Below, in pieces: positions 1 through 8,385 of a stretch of 64,000 nt of DNA. The translations under genes and the position numbers were made by a program. The stretch is from Candidatus Gastranaerophilales bacterium. Its GTDB lineage: Bacteria; Cyanobacteriota; Vampirovibrionia; Gastranaerophilales; Gastranaerophilaceae. How positions within the stretch are numbered: the stretch's first letter is position 1; each line of letters begins with the position of its first letter. The DNA lies in NCBI GenBank assembly GCA_910587375.1, contig CAJULR010000035.1:1-64000 (forward strand), in the 5' to 3' direction. Below the pieces are notes generated by a model. It saw nothing but the letters and a program-made list of their open reading frames with translations. It searched no databases and was not told the DNA's origin.

Positions 1-549
1 TAAATCATTGTATCTGCCACTGTAAATACAATTCCTGATTTCTTGCGAATTTAATTTCACTCCTCCGGTATTATATTTTTGAAAAATATCAAAAATTACA
101 TTCATATCATTAACATTATCAATTCTTACTATTGTTAACAAAAACGAATTTATTCTATCTTTCCACTTTTTGTCTAAAGTAAAAAATGTAGAATCATTAA
201 GAAAAGAGTAATTTTGCAAATCTTTTAGCTCAAATTCATTATTAATAAATTTTCTAATAGTTGTTAGCCTTTGTTGCCCATCTATAACAATTTCCTTGCC
301 TGTTTTTTGATCCTTATAAGTATAAATTGCAGGAATTGGCATTCCTGTTAAAATCGTATCCATTAAATTAGATTTTTGTTTATCATTCCAAACATAATTC
401 CTTTGAAAATAAGGATGTATTTCGAATCTACTTGTATTAATAATATCTTCAATTGTTGAATTATATGATATCGAAACAACTTCATAATTTCGTAAGTCAT
501 TTTTTGACTCTATTGTTTTATTTTTTTCTTTAATTGAAATCTTTTCCAT
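1..549 (-). CDS. DUF262/GmrSD-type N-terminal domain protein, partial (C-terminus beyond window)
   Basis: Reading the minus strand from an ATG at 549 gives 183 codons with no stop up to the window edge, so the 3' part of the gene is missing. The protein shows the hallmarks of the DUF262 (ParB-like/GmrS) family: QRNYVW at residues 49-54, DGQQRLTT at 90-97, and an F-Q-K-Y-N-T-G-G-x-x-L-x-x-Q-E-I-R segment near 156-171. In this family the DGQQR motif belongs to the nucleotide-hydrolysing site; relatives include type IV restriction enzymes and BREX/anti-phage components, but many are uncharacterised. A purine-rich AGAAAG lies about 9 nt before the ATG. A perfect 14-bp palindrome sits just upstream and may be its operator. 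Family assignment is firm; a defence role is inference. Confidence 0.85.
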   Translation of the reverse strand, partial: MEKISIKEKNKTIESKNDLRNYEVVSISYNSTIEDIINTSRFEIHPYFQRNYVWNDKQKSNLMDTILTGMPIPAIYTYKDQKTGKEIVIDGQQRLTTIRKFINNEFELKDLQNYSFLNDSTFFTLDKKWKDRINSFLLTIVRIDNVNDMNVIFDIFQKYNTGGVKLNSQEIRNCIYSGRYNDL

Positions 550-571
550 ATTAATTATCTTTCTTGCATAA

Positions 572-585
572 GTTAGGCGCCTAAC
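572..585. promoter_or_regulatory. Perfect 14-bp palindrome upstream of the DUF262 gene (candidate operator)
   Basis: GTTAGGCGCCTAAC is a perfect inverted repeat lying 23 bp upstream of the DUF262 start codon, where a promoter would be expected. It is GC-rich in an AT-rich setting. An operator for a dimeric repressor is the simplest reading; no cognate regulator is visible next to it. Confidence 0.4.
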
Positions 586-653
586 ATATTTATGTTATCA
601 TCGTGCAAATAATATGTCAATTATGAATGGTTTTATTTTTCTTGGAACTAAAA

Positions 654-679
654 AGGGACTGAAATTACAAAAAGTCCCT
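654..679 (-). terminator. Hairpin with U-run on the minus strand
   Basis: AGGGACT (654-660) and AGTCCCT (673-679) form a 7-bp stem with a 12-nt loop. On the minus strand it is followed by a run of T, so it could end a minus-strand transcript that starts near 800. On the plus strand no T-run follows. Confidence 0.4.
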
Positions 680-689
680 GAAAATTATT

Positions 690-832
690 GAACGATATTA
701 AAAATAGAAACGCTCAAGATTAAACAATAGTGTACATTTTAATACATTATTAAACGCTACGAAAAATCGTTTTAAATTTTCGAGCCTCCTATCCTCCAAA
801 TTTAATTAAAGAGCCCAAGAGGCTCTTTTTTA
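690..832 (+). ncRNA. Candidate small RNA with tandem CCTCC motifs ending at a terminator
   Basis: The stretch from 550 to 1066 holds no convincing gene. Inside it, a C-rich segment at 783-797 carries CCTCC twice, which is complementary to Shine-Dalgarno sequences, and is followed within 15 nt by a strong intrinsic terminator (809-831). There is no ORF upstream that this terminator could serve. Similar C-rich single-stranded motifs are used by some regulatory RNAs to bind ribosome binding sites. The 5' end is not defined; a promoter was not convincingly found. Low confidence. Confidence 0.25.
809..831 (+). terminator. Intrinsic terminator
   Basis: AAGAGCC (809-815), loop CAAGA, GGCTCTT (821-827), followed by more T. 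A clean rho-independent terminator on the plus strand with no protein gene upstream of it. Confidence 0.7.
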
Positions 833-884
833 GTGGGTTTAGTCTATTTAAATTTCCCAACCATCTTCAAATTTTACCATCCCA

Positions 885-911
885 TGTCCACTTCATGTCC
901 ATTCTGTGTCC
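885..911. repeat. Short 11-nt-period direct repeat
   Basis: The pentamer TGTCC recurs at 885, 896 and 907, one helical turn apart, within near-copies of ATGTCCACTTC. It lies about 160 bp upstream of the 1067 gene. Phased spacing is what cooperative regulator binding would need, but three short copies may be chance. Confidence 0.25.
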
Positions 912-1066
912 GGCATAGTTCATTTATTTTGTTTCAACTTTTCTAAATTTTCCTCTTTTTGCAATTTTACATCCAAATACAGCCAACATGCGCTTTAATA
1001 AAGTTTTTACAAACAAAATTCCTTTTTTATGCAATAATGCCAAAAGAACAAGTGGGGAGGTTTTTA

Positions 1067-2020
1067 ATGCAAAGAGCTTTATGCCCGGTGTGCGATGAGG
1101 CGGCACATTTTGAATCACAATCCGGTTTAAAATATTTTGAATGCCCAATATGCGGAAATTTTATCGTAAGCGTGAGTTTGGTTGGGGAAAATTTTAACTA
1201 TCTTGCAGAAAACGATAAAGAAAAAATTCAATTTCGGTATTATTTTTATACAATGGCAAAAGACGACCCCAGGCGCAGCGTCCCCATTAGAACAGAAGAA
1301 GATAAGAAAAAAATTCTCTCTACAATTCCATACCCCAAAAACCTTCTGGAAAAAATTGACATAATTTTGTTAAACATCGCAAACAGACAACAGGCCTATG
1401 GCGAACCGATTTATTTCAGCAGAAATGATCACCGTGCAGTGTTTTGCAAAGACGAATACGAACTAGACAACATCTATCGGGATTTTTTAACAAGTGAACT
1501 TGGATATATAAACGAAACAAACAATAATTTAACCGCAAAAGGCTGGATAAAAGCACTGCAATTAAAAGACACCAACATAAATTCAACCCAGGGTTTTGTT
1601 GCAATGTGGTTCAGTAAAGAATCTGAACAAATTCGAGAATCTATACAAAAAGCAATATCTGCAGCAGGGTATGAATGTATGATAATTGATACAAAAAAGC
1701 ATGATAACTTTATTCCAAATGAAATTCGCGCAGAAATCAGAAAAAGCAAATTTGTAGTAGCCGATTTCACGGGGAACAGAGGCGGGGTATATAACGAGGC
1801 AGGCTTTGCAGAAGGACTTAACATCCCCGTGTTTTATACTTGTAAACGCGATTGGTTTGATGATGTCAAAGATGAAAATGGAAATATTATACAAAATGGC
1901 GTACACTTTGATTTAAGGCAAAAACCGTTTATTTTTTGGGAAGACAATGAAGACAGTTTGTCTGTTTTTGAGCGCGAATTAAAAGCAGCAATAGGGGCAT
2001 TAATTGGTTTTAATTCTTGA
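1067..2020 (+). CDS. Zinc-ribbon protein with C-terminal nucleoside 2-deoxyribosyltransferase-like domain
   Basis: A 317-residue protein. I chose the ATG at 1067 because GGGGAGG lies 6 nt upstream; an open frame extends further 5' without a better start. Residues 6-9 and 26-29 are CxxC pairs of a zinc ribbon. The C-terminal part (about 177-317) begins FVAMWF and contains DFTGNRGGVYNEAGFAEGL at 233-251. That pattern matches proteins of the nucleoside 2-deoxyribosyltransferase/TIR-like Rossmann fold, where a Glu in the same position is catalytic. Such domains occur in nucleotide-degrading enzymes and in anti-phage effectors. Its 3' end overlaps the convergent glycosylase gene by 11 bp. The zinc ribbon and fold are visible; the substrate is unknown, and a defence role is inferred only from the DUF262 neighbour. 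Confidence 0.7.
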   Translation: MQRALCPVCDEAAHFESQSGLKYFECPICGNFIVSVSLVGENFNYLAENDKEKIQFRYYFYTMAKDDPRRSVPIRTEEDKKKILSTIPYPKNLLEKIDIILLNIANRQQAYGEPIYFSRNDHRAVFCKDEYELDNIYRDFLTSELGYINETNNNLTAKGWIKALQLKDTNINSTQGFVAMWFSKESEQIRESIQKAISAAGYECMIIDTKKHDNFIPNEIRAEIRKSKFVVADFTGNRGGVYNEAGFAEGLNIPVFYTCKRDWFDDVKDENGNIIQNGVHFDLRQKPFIFWEDNEDSLSVFERELKAAIGALIGFNS

Positions 2021-2513
2021 ACCCCTGCATTCCCTCTTTCCATTCGCTTATTAAATCATCCAGGCTATATCTGGCATTAGCGGGGCTTGTAGATGGAAAT
2101 TTAAAACATTCATATTTAAAAAGTAATTCAGGAAAGTGCTTTTTAAATGACGCATATGCCTTATTGCCATTTAGAAAAATCGCCCTAATTCCCTTATATT
2201 CTTGAAGAAGCGCCTTAATATCATTTGGAATTTCATCAACAATGTCTGAATCCAGGCTGCCTTCACGCCTGCAAAATTTTATAACATCCCAAAGCGCAAA
2301 GCCATTATTCAGCAAGGTTTTCACTCTTTTTTCATAAGAAAATTCCGCCAAATTCGGTTCATTGCACAAAACGCCCATCACCCTCCAAAACCTATTCTGC
2401 GGGTGTGCATAATATTCTTGTTCCGCTAACGATTTCACCCCGGGCATTGAGCCCAAAATCAACACTTTACATCCTTTATTTATCCTTGGCAAAAAACTTT
2501 CGCACTTTGTCAT
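2010..2513 (-). CDS. DNA-deoxyinosine (hypoxanthine) / uracil-DNA glycosylase family protein
   Basis: A 167-residue uracil-DNA glycosylase superfamily enzyme that would cut the N-glycosidic bond of deaminated bases in DNA for base-excision repair. The N-terminal motif G-S-M-P-G...Y-Y-A-H-P-Q-N-R-F-W (about 21-43) and the late PSTSPANARY segment (about 139-148) are typical of the family annotated as DNA-deoxyinosine glycosylase. The ATG at 2513 is preferred over an in-frame GTG at 2525 because GGAG sits 6 nt before it. It is convergent with, and overlaps, the 1067 gene. Lengths of 160-170 residues are normal for the family. Confidence 0.85.
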   Translation of the reverse strand: MTKCESFLPRINKGCKVLILGSMPGVKSLAEQEYYAHPQNRFWRVMGVLCNEPNLAEFSYEKRVKTLLNNGFALWDVIKFCRREGSLDSDIVDEIPNDIKALLQEYKGIRAIFLNGNKAYASFKKHFPELLFKYECFKFPSTSPANARYSLDDLISEWKEGMQGFKN

Positions 2514-2556
2514 AAGCCGCTCCACATACTGAACAAAACTTTAAACTTAAGCCCTA

Positions 2557-3792
2557 TTATAACTTAGATTTAAACTTCAACTTTGAAAACCTATACCCAA
2601 AAACCGTACCAAAAAAGAGCATTACCGCCCCAAATATTATAAAAGTATTTGCAATGCCAACCAGATGTGCCACAAACCCCGCGACAAAGCTGCTTATAGA
2701 TGTTGTTCCCATATAGCAAATAGCATTCAAACTCATAACCCTGCCGCGCTTATCATCATCCACAACTGCCTGAGTTAACGTATTATCAGGCGTAATAGAA
2801 GATGTCATTCCAAGCCCCACAGCAAACATTGCAAAAAGCGCTGCAAGCTTGGTGTGAAAAAGCCCCAAAGAAATAAAACCAAGACTAAAAACCACAGCGC
2901 CTGCAAAAAGCACACGCCGAAGCCCGACAAGGCTTGTTTTTGCCGCCAAAAAGAGAGAAGAACACAGCGCACCAACCCCGGCAGCACCCATCAAAAAGCC
3001 CAGGGTGTCTGCGTTTTCGCCAAGCGCTTCTGTTGTATAAATTGGCATAAGCATAGGATATGTCATTCCAATAAAACTAAAAATTGCAAGATAGATTAAA
3101 AGAGTGCTTATTTCAGGTGTTTTTGCTGCATATTCAAATCCCTCTTTAAGGCCCTCTAAAATGGTTTCTTCCTTAATGTGTGCACATTTTACATCATTTA
3201 TTTTAAGCTGCATTACAAGAAAAATCATAGGCAAAATGCACAAAAAATTAACCAAGAAGCAAACAGAAACCCCCGCATGGGCAATTAAAAGCCCGGCAAT
3301 TGCAGGCCCCAAAAGCCTTGCCACATTAAAACAGGTTGAATTCAAGGATATAGCATTTGAAAGGTCCCGATGATCATCCACAAGGCACACAAAAGTAGAC
3401 TGCCTTAAAGGCACATCAATTGCTGCAATACAGTTTAAAAACACCCCTAAAAGCACAATATTCCAAATTTGTATAACACCCAAAAAAGTTAAAAGGGTAA
3501 TTAAAAAAGCTTGAACGCCAAATAAAATCTGCACAAAAATAAGAAGCCTGTGTCTGTCGAATTTATCAATAATAACACCTGCAAAAGGCGTCAAAACAAA
3601 CAATGGGATTGCATTAAAAAACATCACAGTTCCCATAGTTAAGGGCGATTTTGTCATATCATAAACAAGCCAGCTTATTGCAACATTTTGAATCCAAATG
3701 CCAATTTGTGAAATTGCAATGCCCGGGAAAAAAAGCCTGAAGTTCCTGTATTGAAGCGCCCTAAAGGCCGACATCAGCCCATGCCTTAGCAT
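2557..3792 (-). CDS. Major facilitator superfamily exporter (MFS_3/EntS-like)
   Basis: A 411-residue, 12-helix MFS transporter. The N-terminus has the R-x-F-R-L-F-F-x-G...W-I-Q-N-V-A-x-S-W-L-V-Y pattern of the EntS/MFS_3 group, and the loop between helices 2 and 3 carries D-K-F-D-R-H-R-L. Members of the group export siderophores, macrolides or other small molecules. It starts 6 bp after the stop of the hydrogenase-like small subunit and so is probably the last gene of that operon, though its function need not be linked. The start could be at residue 1 or residue 7. Substrate unknown. Confidence 0.85.
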   Translation of the reverse strand: MLRHGLMSAFRALQYRNFRLFFPGIAISQIGIWIQNVAISWLVYDMTKSPLTMGTVMFFNAIPLFVLTPFAGVIIDKFDRHRLLIFVQILFGVQAFLITLLTFLGVIQIWNIVLLGVFLNCIAAIDVPLRQSTFVCLVDDHRDLSNAISLNSTCFNVARLLGPAIAGLLIAHAGVSVCFLVNFLCILPMIFLVMQLKINDVKCAHIKEETILEGLKEGFEYAAKTPEISTLLIYLAIFSFIGMTYPMLMPIYTTEALGENADTLGFLMGAAGVGALCSSLFLAAKTSLVGLRRVLFAGAVVFSLGFISLGLFHTKLAALFAMFAVGLGMTSSITPDNTLTQAVVDDDKRGRVMSLNAICYMGTTSISSFVAGFVAHLVGIANTFIIFGAVMLFFGTVFGYRFSKLKFKSKL

Positions 3793-3798
3793 ATATCC

Positions 3799-4572
3799 TT
3801 ACTTTCCATTCCCCGCTTTTCCTCTTATATACCCCAAAACCCCGTTAATGAAGGTTAAAGGATGTACAGGACAGCCCGGAATATATAAATCTACAGGGTG
3901 TTTTTCAAAAAATTCACGGGCTAATTCGCCGCTTTCTTGAAAAACACCGCCAGAAACAGCGCAAGCCCCGCAAAGAATAACAATTTTTGGATTTGGCGTT
4001 GCCAAAAAACAATCTTCAAGCGCATATGCCATATTTTTTGTCACAGGCCCTGTTATTACAAGCCCGTCTGCATGCCTTGGGGAAGCCACAAAATCTATCC
4101 CAAAGCGGCCCATATCAAAATTCACGTTAGAACAAGCATTCAGCTCCATCTCGCAACCGTTACAGCCCCCTGCAGACACCTGTCTTAATTTAAGCGAGCG
4201 CGAAAACATAGAAACTATCTCTTTTTTCACCTCAATTGCCGTTTTTTCATAAAGTTCTTTTGTGGTGCGCTCGTCTATAATAAGCCCTTCTCTTGAGGTT
4301 GAAGCCAGTTTATAAAAGTTTGAAAAATTAATCGCATTTTTTGTGCAAACATTTTTACAATCCCCGCAAAACGTGCATTTTCCCATATCAATTTTTAAAG
4401 GATTAAGGCTAAGAGCGCCTGTCGGACAAATTTCAGCACACTTTGCGCAACTGTCGCAATTTGAATTTTTTAACACAGGCAGCCCCCGAAATTGTTCTCT
4501 CATCGGCGCATGCACGATATCTTTTATAAATTGGTTTCCCTGAAATATTCTTGATTTTAGTGTATCAAACAT
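3799..4572 (-). CDS. Ferredoxin-small subunit fusion of a group 4 hydrogenase-related complex (HyfH+HyfI-like)
   Basis: A 257-residue peripheral electron-transfer subunit. Residues 39-49 and 66-76 are two CxxCxxCxxxC clusters of an 8Fe ferredoxin domain (as in HyfH/NuoI). From about 130 on it is a NuoB/HyfI-like small subunit, with C137xxC140, C204 (in CGAC) and C234 (GCPVHP) as ligands of the proximal 4Fe-4S cluster. In E. coli these are two proteins; here they are one chain. The gene follows the large subunit by 63 bp that contain a 7-bp hairpin. AAAGGA is 7 nt upstream of the ATG. The cluster ligands are intact, so electron transfer to the large subunit should still occur. Confidence 0.85.
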   Translation of the reverse strand: MFDTLKSRIFQGNQFIKDIVHAPMREQFRGLPVLKNSNCDSCAKCAEICPTGALSLNPLKIDMGKCTFCGDCKNVCTKNAINFSNFYKLASTSREGLIIDERTTKELYEKTAIEVKKEIVSMFSRSLKLRQVSAGGCNGCEMELNACSNVNFDMGRFGIDFVASPRHADGLVITGPVTKNMAYALEDCFLATPNPKIVILCGACAVSGGVFQESGELAREFFEKHPVDLYIPGCPVHPLTFINGVLGYIRGKAGNGK

Positions 4573-4603
4573 TTTATTATCCTTTTTCTTTCAACTGTCA
4601 TAC

Positions 4604-4629
4604 GGGCTTTTACAAAGTTCATAAAGCCC
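4604..4629 (-). promoter_or_regulatory. Intercistronic hairpin between large- and small-subunit genes
   Basis: GGGCTTT (4604-4610) and AAAGCCC (4623-4629) form a 7-bp stem with a 12-nt loop between two genes of the same minus-strand operon. No U-run follows, so it is more likely an mRNA processing or stability element than a terminator. Confidence 0.35.
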
Positions 4630-4635
4630 TTGAAG

Positions 4636-6153
4636 CTACAAGTCGCACCCGCAATATGACAGGTTAAAACTCTTGTTGCACAAGGGAAAATCCGAAACCC
4701 CGTTGTTCCTGACAGCAAGTGCAAGCCCGTACCAGTTGTTGAACGAAGGGTCTTTAATTTTATACCTTGTAAGCCGCCCTTGAGCGTCAGTCATTGCAAT
4801 ATGGACAACTTCGCCCCGCCAGCCTTCAACAACAGAAATTGCAAAAACATCTTTTGAATTTTCCTTTGAAAGCACTTCATAACCACAGTTTACAGGCTCT
4901 TTTTCATAATCTTTTAACCTGTCAAAGATTTTTCTTATAATTGAAAAAGACTGTAAAATCTCTTTATAGCGGATTTTAAACCTGGCATTCACATCCCCCG
5001 TACCTTTCAGGTGAATTTTCTCCACATTTAGAGCATTAAAATGCTTATCAAAAAAATCAAATCTGGAATCAATATTAACCCCTGAAGCCCTTGCGGCAAG
5101 CCCTGTGAGGCCAATTTCCACCGCGCGCTCCGTGCTTATGGTTCCTGTTTTTTCAAGCCTTGACACTACACTTGAATTTTTCAACATAGTTTTCACCATT
5201 CGGCGAACATCTTTCTCCACCTTCTCAAGCGTCTTTTTTGCCCTCTGAATTTTCTCATTTTCAATATCAAAATTCACGCCGCCAATGGTTATAAGCCCCC
5301 TTCCGAAGCGGCTTCCCGAAAATTCGAGCATGGTGTTTATAACAAGGGTTCTTGTCGCCCCAAAAACAGAAGCGCCCATAAGATAGGCGATATCGCCCGC
5401 AATTGCCCCCAAATCCCCAATATGAATTGCAGCTCGCTCCATCTCAAGCGCCAAAAGCCTGATAAGCTGGGCTTTTGTTGACACGGACACCCCTTTAATT
5501 GTTTCCATAAGCCTTGAATAAGCTAAATTATACGCTACAACGCTGTCCCCGCAGATTGATTCAGCAAGCCTGTTTGAAGGCCTTTGAACCATAAGCTTTT
5601 CCACCCCTCTATGCTGATACCCCAGCATAATTTCAAGGTGATACACGGTTTCCCCGTTACACATAAACCTGAAATGTCCGGGCTCTATAACCCCGGCGTG
5701 GATTGGCCCAACGGCCACCTGATGAATTTCTTCGCCATCCATCTCAAAAAATTTATAATCATCCTGGTTTTTCCTTAAAGGCTTTAGCCACGGGTGATTT
5801 AAGGGTTTTATGTTAAATTCTTCAAAAAATTCCCTCTCAAACATATGAAACGCAGGAATTTCAGGCGTAAGCGCGTCATATTCCCTTATTCCCGCCTTAA
5901 AAAGCGCAGATGAAACATAAAAAACTCCGTTTTTATCATCCGCAAGAACAACAAAAAGCCTTGTATCCCCTCTGCCCCAATCTTTTCCAAAGAACCCAAC
6001 CGGGCGAAAACCAGATAAAACAATGCCATCTTGGGTAACAGAATCCCTACAAAGAGAAATAATCTCAATCCTTAAATCGGAAATATCCAAAATCGGAATA
6101 TCCAAAAGACTTATTTTAGAATTATTTTTTATCTTTATCCAGTTTAAATTCAT
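4636..6153 (-). CDS. Hydrogenase/complex I large subunit homologue lacking Ni-Fe cysteines (NuoC-NuoD/HyfG-like; Ehr type)
   Basis: A 505-residue fusion of a NuoC-like domain (about 1-135) and a 49-kDa/HyfG-like domain. Group 4 [NiFe] hydrogenases need two CxxC motifs. Here the first reads E-S-I-C-G-D-S (C201, with Ser where the second Cys should be), and the second reads D-P-S-F-N-N at 468-473, with no Cys at either position. The Ni-Fe site therefore cannot be built as in hydrogenases. This fits the 'energy-converting hydrogenase-related' (Ehr) complexes, which keep the pump and iron-sulfur parts but act on another electron acceptor or donor. The C-terminus ends in a C-x-C pair (SYCGCDL), which is not a normal feature that I recognise. 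No hydrogenase maturation gene is in the window. Confidence 0.8.
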   Translation of the reverse strand: MNLNWIKIKNNSKISLLDIPILDISDLRIEIISLCRDSVTQDGIVLSGFRPVGFFGKDWGRGDTRLFVVLADDKNGVFYVSSALFKAGIREYDALTPEIPAFHMFEREFFEEFNIKPLNHPWLKPLRKNQDDYKFFEMDGEEIHQVAVGPIHAGVIEPGHFRFMCNGETVYHLEIMLGYQHRGVEKLMVQRPSNRLAESICGDSVVAYNLAYSRLMETIKGVSVSTKAQLIRLLALEMERAAIHIGDLGAIAGDIAYLMGASVFGATRTLVINTMLEFSGSRFGRGLITIGGVNFDIENEKIQRAKKTLEKVEKDVRRMVKTMLKNSSVVSRLEKTGTISTERAVEIGLTGLAARASGVNIDSRFDFFDKHFNALNVEKIHLKGTGDVNARFKIRYKEILQSFSIIRKIFDRLKDYEKEPVNCGYEVLSKENSKDVFAISVVEGWRGEVVHIAMTDAQGRLTRYKIKDPSFNNWYGLALAVRNNGVSDFPLCNKSFNLSYCGCDL

Positions 6154-6175
6154 TATTTTATCCCCTAAAACCCTT

Positions 6176-7708
6176 TTACATCGCCCCTAAAAGGACTTTG
6201 TATGCCCCTTGTATAATATCATTCAGGCCGCTTGGAATATAAACCCCCAAAATAAACACTAAAACAAGCATTATAACCTGCGGCAGATACATTGAAGGTG
6301 TAATTTTTTTCCTGTTTTCTTTAACAGCCCCAATCTTTTCTTCACTAATTTCCCTAAATGTCATTTTAATTACAACACGCGCCATACCGTAAATTATAAC
6401 GGTCAAAAGAAGCGCAAATAAGGCGCAGAGAAGATAATGCCCTTTTAAAACCATGGTTTTTATAATTAAAAATTCGCTTATAAAAAGAACCGAGGTCGGA
6501 AACGCGCAAATTCCAAGGAAAGACAAAAGCCAAAGCCAGCCTGTCTTTTTATCTGCAATCATTAGCCCCTTAACAGATTTTACATTCTTTGTTTCATAAA
6601 TTTCAAGCACATTCCCTGATGTCAGGAAAAATGAAGCTTTTGCAAGGGAATGCCCGATTAAATGCAATATGACAGCTAAATAGCCAACACCCCCAAGGGC
6701 CGTTCCTATAGCCAAAATGCCCATATTTTCAATCGAAGAGTAAGCAAGCATTCTTTTATAATTTTTAATATGGTAAATAAAAACTGCCGTAACAAAAAGG
6801 GATAAAAACCCTGTGAGCGCAAGCATTACCCTGCCATAATGAGAACATTCGGCCGCATTTAAAATATTAAACACCCTTAAAATTACCAAAAACGCTGAAT
6901 TTAAAAGGGTTGCAGATAAAAGCGCAGAAATTGGCGAAGGGGATTCTGAATGCGCGTCTGGCAGCCAAAAATGCACCGGCGCAAGGCCCATCTTGGTTCC
7001 AAAACCAAAAAGAATGAACACAAACGAAAATTTAAGCCAAAAAGGGTCAAAACCCTTTGCTGCAGCCTGTAATTCAGAAAAGTTCAGTGAATTCACACTG
7101 CCTGAGGCGATATTTAAAAATATAATCCCTATAAAAGCAAGTGCAATCCCGATTGAGCACATAAAAACATACTTCCAGGCCGCCTCAATTGAATTTTTAG
7201 TTCTGTTAAAATAAATTAAGTAAGCGCTTGAAAGCGTTGTAGCTTCCACCAAAACCCAAGCTATACCAAGGTCCGTGCAAAGAATTGCACCCGTCATTGC
7301 CCAAACAAAAGCTATAATCATAAGTTGGTAAAGACAAACGTTCTTATTCCCGGCTTTTGCGCTCAAATTAGAATCTAAATTTGGCCCCAAATTCGGCCCT
7401 AAATTTGGCCCTAAATTTGGCATATATCTTGAATAGCCTATATTATAAAAAATTACCATTAAAAAAACAAAAGATAAAATTATTAAAAATACGCTGTTCA
7501 AAGGGTCGATTGCAAAATATTGCCCCGCTAAAACAGGAGTTTCGCCGGAGTTTTTGGCAAAAAACACAAGATAAGAAGACAAAATAATGTGCAAAATGCC
7601 ATATAAAACAAGCATAAAATCATCAAACGCTTTTTTCCTAAAAATAAGCATTAAAAGGCCCATTATAACGGGCGTTATCATTAAAATTTTTATAACATTA
7701 TCAATCAT
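6176..7708 (-). CDS. Antiporter-like membrane subunit (NuoN/HyfF-like)
   Basis: A 510-residue polytopic subunit of the Proton_antipo_M family, part of the ion-pumping arm of the complex. The core segments are clear: G-x-G-T-K-M-G-L-A-P-V-H-F-W-L-P-D-A-H-S-E near 240-262 and K-R-M-L-A-Y-S-S-I-E-N-M-G near 325-338 carry the conserved Lys/Glu residues of proton channels. Residues 97-115, after the third helix, contain N-L-G-P repeats encoded by a 12-bp tandem repeat. The start overlaps the stop of the HyfE-like gene by 4 bp, which implies translational coupling. Confidence 0.85.
   Translation of the reverse strand: MIDNVIKILMITPVIMGLLMLIFRKKAFDDFMLVLYGILHIILSSYLVFFAKNSGETPVLAGQYFAIDPLNSVFLIILSFVFLMVIFYNIGYSRYMPNLGPNLGPNLGPNLDSNLSAKAGNKNVCLYQLMIIAFVWAMTGAILCTDLGIAWVLVEATTLSSAYLIYFNRTKNSIEAAWKYVFMCSIGIALAFIGIIFLNIASGSVNSLNFSELQAAAKGFDPFWLKFSFVFILFGFGTKMGLAPVHFWLPDAHSESPSPISALLSATLLNSAFLVILRVFNILNAAECSHYGRVMLALTGFLSLFVTAVFIYHIKNYKRMLAYSSIENMGILAIGTALGGVGYLAVILHLIGHSLAKASFFLTSGNVLEIYETKNVKSVKGLMIADKKTGWLWLLSFLGICAFPTSVLFISEFLIIKTMVLKGHYLLCALFALLLTVIIYGMARVVIKMTFREISEEKIGAVKENRKKITPSMYLPQVIMLVLVFILGVYIPSGLNDIIQGAYKVLLGAM
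7377..7421. repeat. 12-bp tandem repeat inside the antiporter-like gene
   Basis: Three full copies and a partial fourth of AAATTTGGCCCT (plus strand) at 7377-7388, 7389-7400, 7401-7412 and 7413-7421. They encode N-L-G-P units on the minus strand. The 12-bp unit keeps the frame, so copy-number change would alter loop length without breaking the gene. Confidence 0.85.
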
Positions 7709-8385
7709 TCCGAATAATCCTTTAACCCTGAAAGGTTCGACACTTCAAGGTCTTTAAACTCTTTTTTAATTTCTTTTACAAAAAGCCCCAAAATATAAAC
7801 GGCAATAAACACATCCAAAAGCACGCCCAAATTCACTAAGATAGGCATTTCTTTTGCAACAGAAAGGGACATTAAAAATATGCCGTTTTCCATTGTAATA
7901 AATTCTATTACATTTGAAACAATTTTATGTTTTATTGTAATCAGCCAAAGGCTTATTATGACTGTGGCTGCGGCAATTCCAAAATAAATATGGGAAATGT
8001 TTTTCATAGATGAAATGTAATAGTTTGAAATCAGAAAACACCCCAAAAGTATTACGCTTGACACCACAAGACAGTAAAAATGTGGAATATGGGCCTCATC
8101 GTCCCTGTTTTCGTGGGTTTTCTTTAAAATTCTATATAAAAACCAAGGGATGATAATTGCTTTCACCACAAGGGTTTCCACCGTAAGAAAAGTTAAATTT
8201 AAAAGAGGCACCTCAGAATGGCCCAAAAAACAAATTAAAAACAGCAAAATTCCCTGCACCATAAGCACTCTGATATGTGAGATAATCCTGCTTGTAGAGG
8301 CCAAATACAGCATTGTAAGGCCAAATAAAATTATAAACCCATGTTCCATACCGACATTTCCAAGTTCCATTTTTTTAGCCTCCAA
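7705..8385 (-). CDS. Membrane subunit HyfE-like (NuoK-related)
   Basis: A 226-residue protein with about seven predicted membrane helices. Size, position between the NuoH-like and NuoN-like genes, and the segment E-T-L-V-V-K-A-I-I-I-P-W-F-L-Y match the HyfE family, whose N-terminal part is related to NuoK. A Glu in a membrane helix of the NuoK-like part (ITMENGIFLMSLSV) is the type of residue involved in proton transfer. It overlaps its upstream neighbour by 11 bp and its downstream neighbour by 4 bp. Confidence 0.8.
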   Translation of the reverse strand: MEAKKMELGNVGMEHGFIILFGLTMLYLASTSRIISHIRVLMVQGILLFLICFLGHSEVPLLNLTFLTVETLVVKAIIIPWFLYRILKKTHENRDDEAHIPHFYCLVVSSVILLGCFLISNYYISSMKNISHIYFGIAAATVIISLWLITIKHKIVSNVIEFITMENGIFLMSLSVAKEMPILVNLGVLLDVFIAVYILGLFVKEIKKEFKDLEVSNLSGLKDYSE

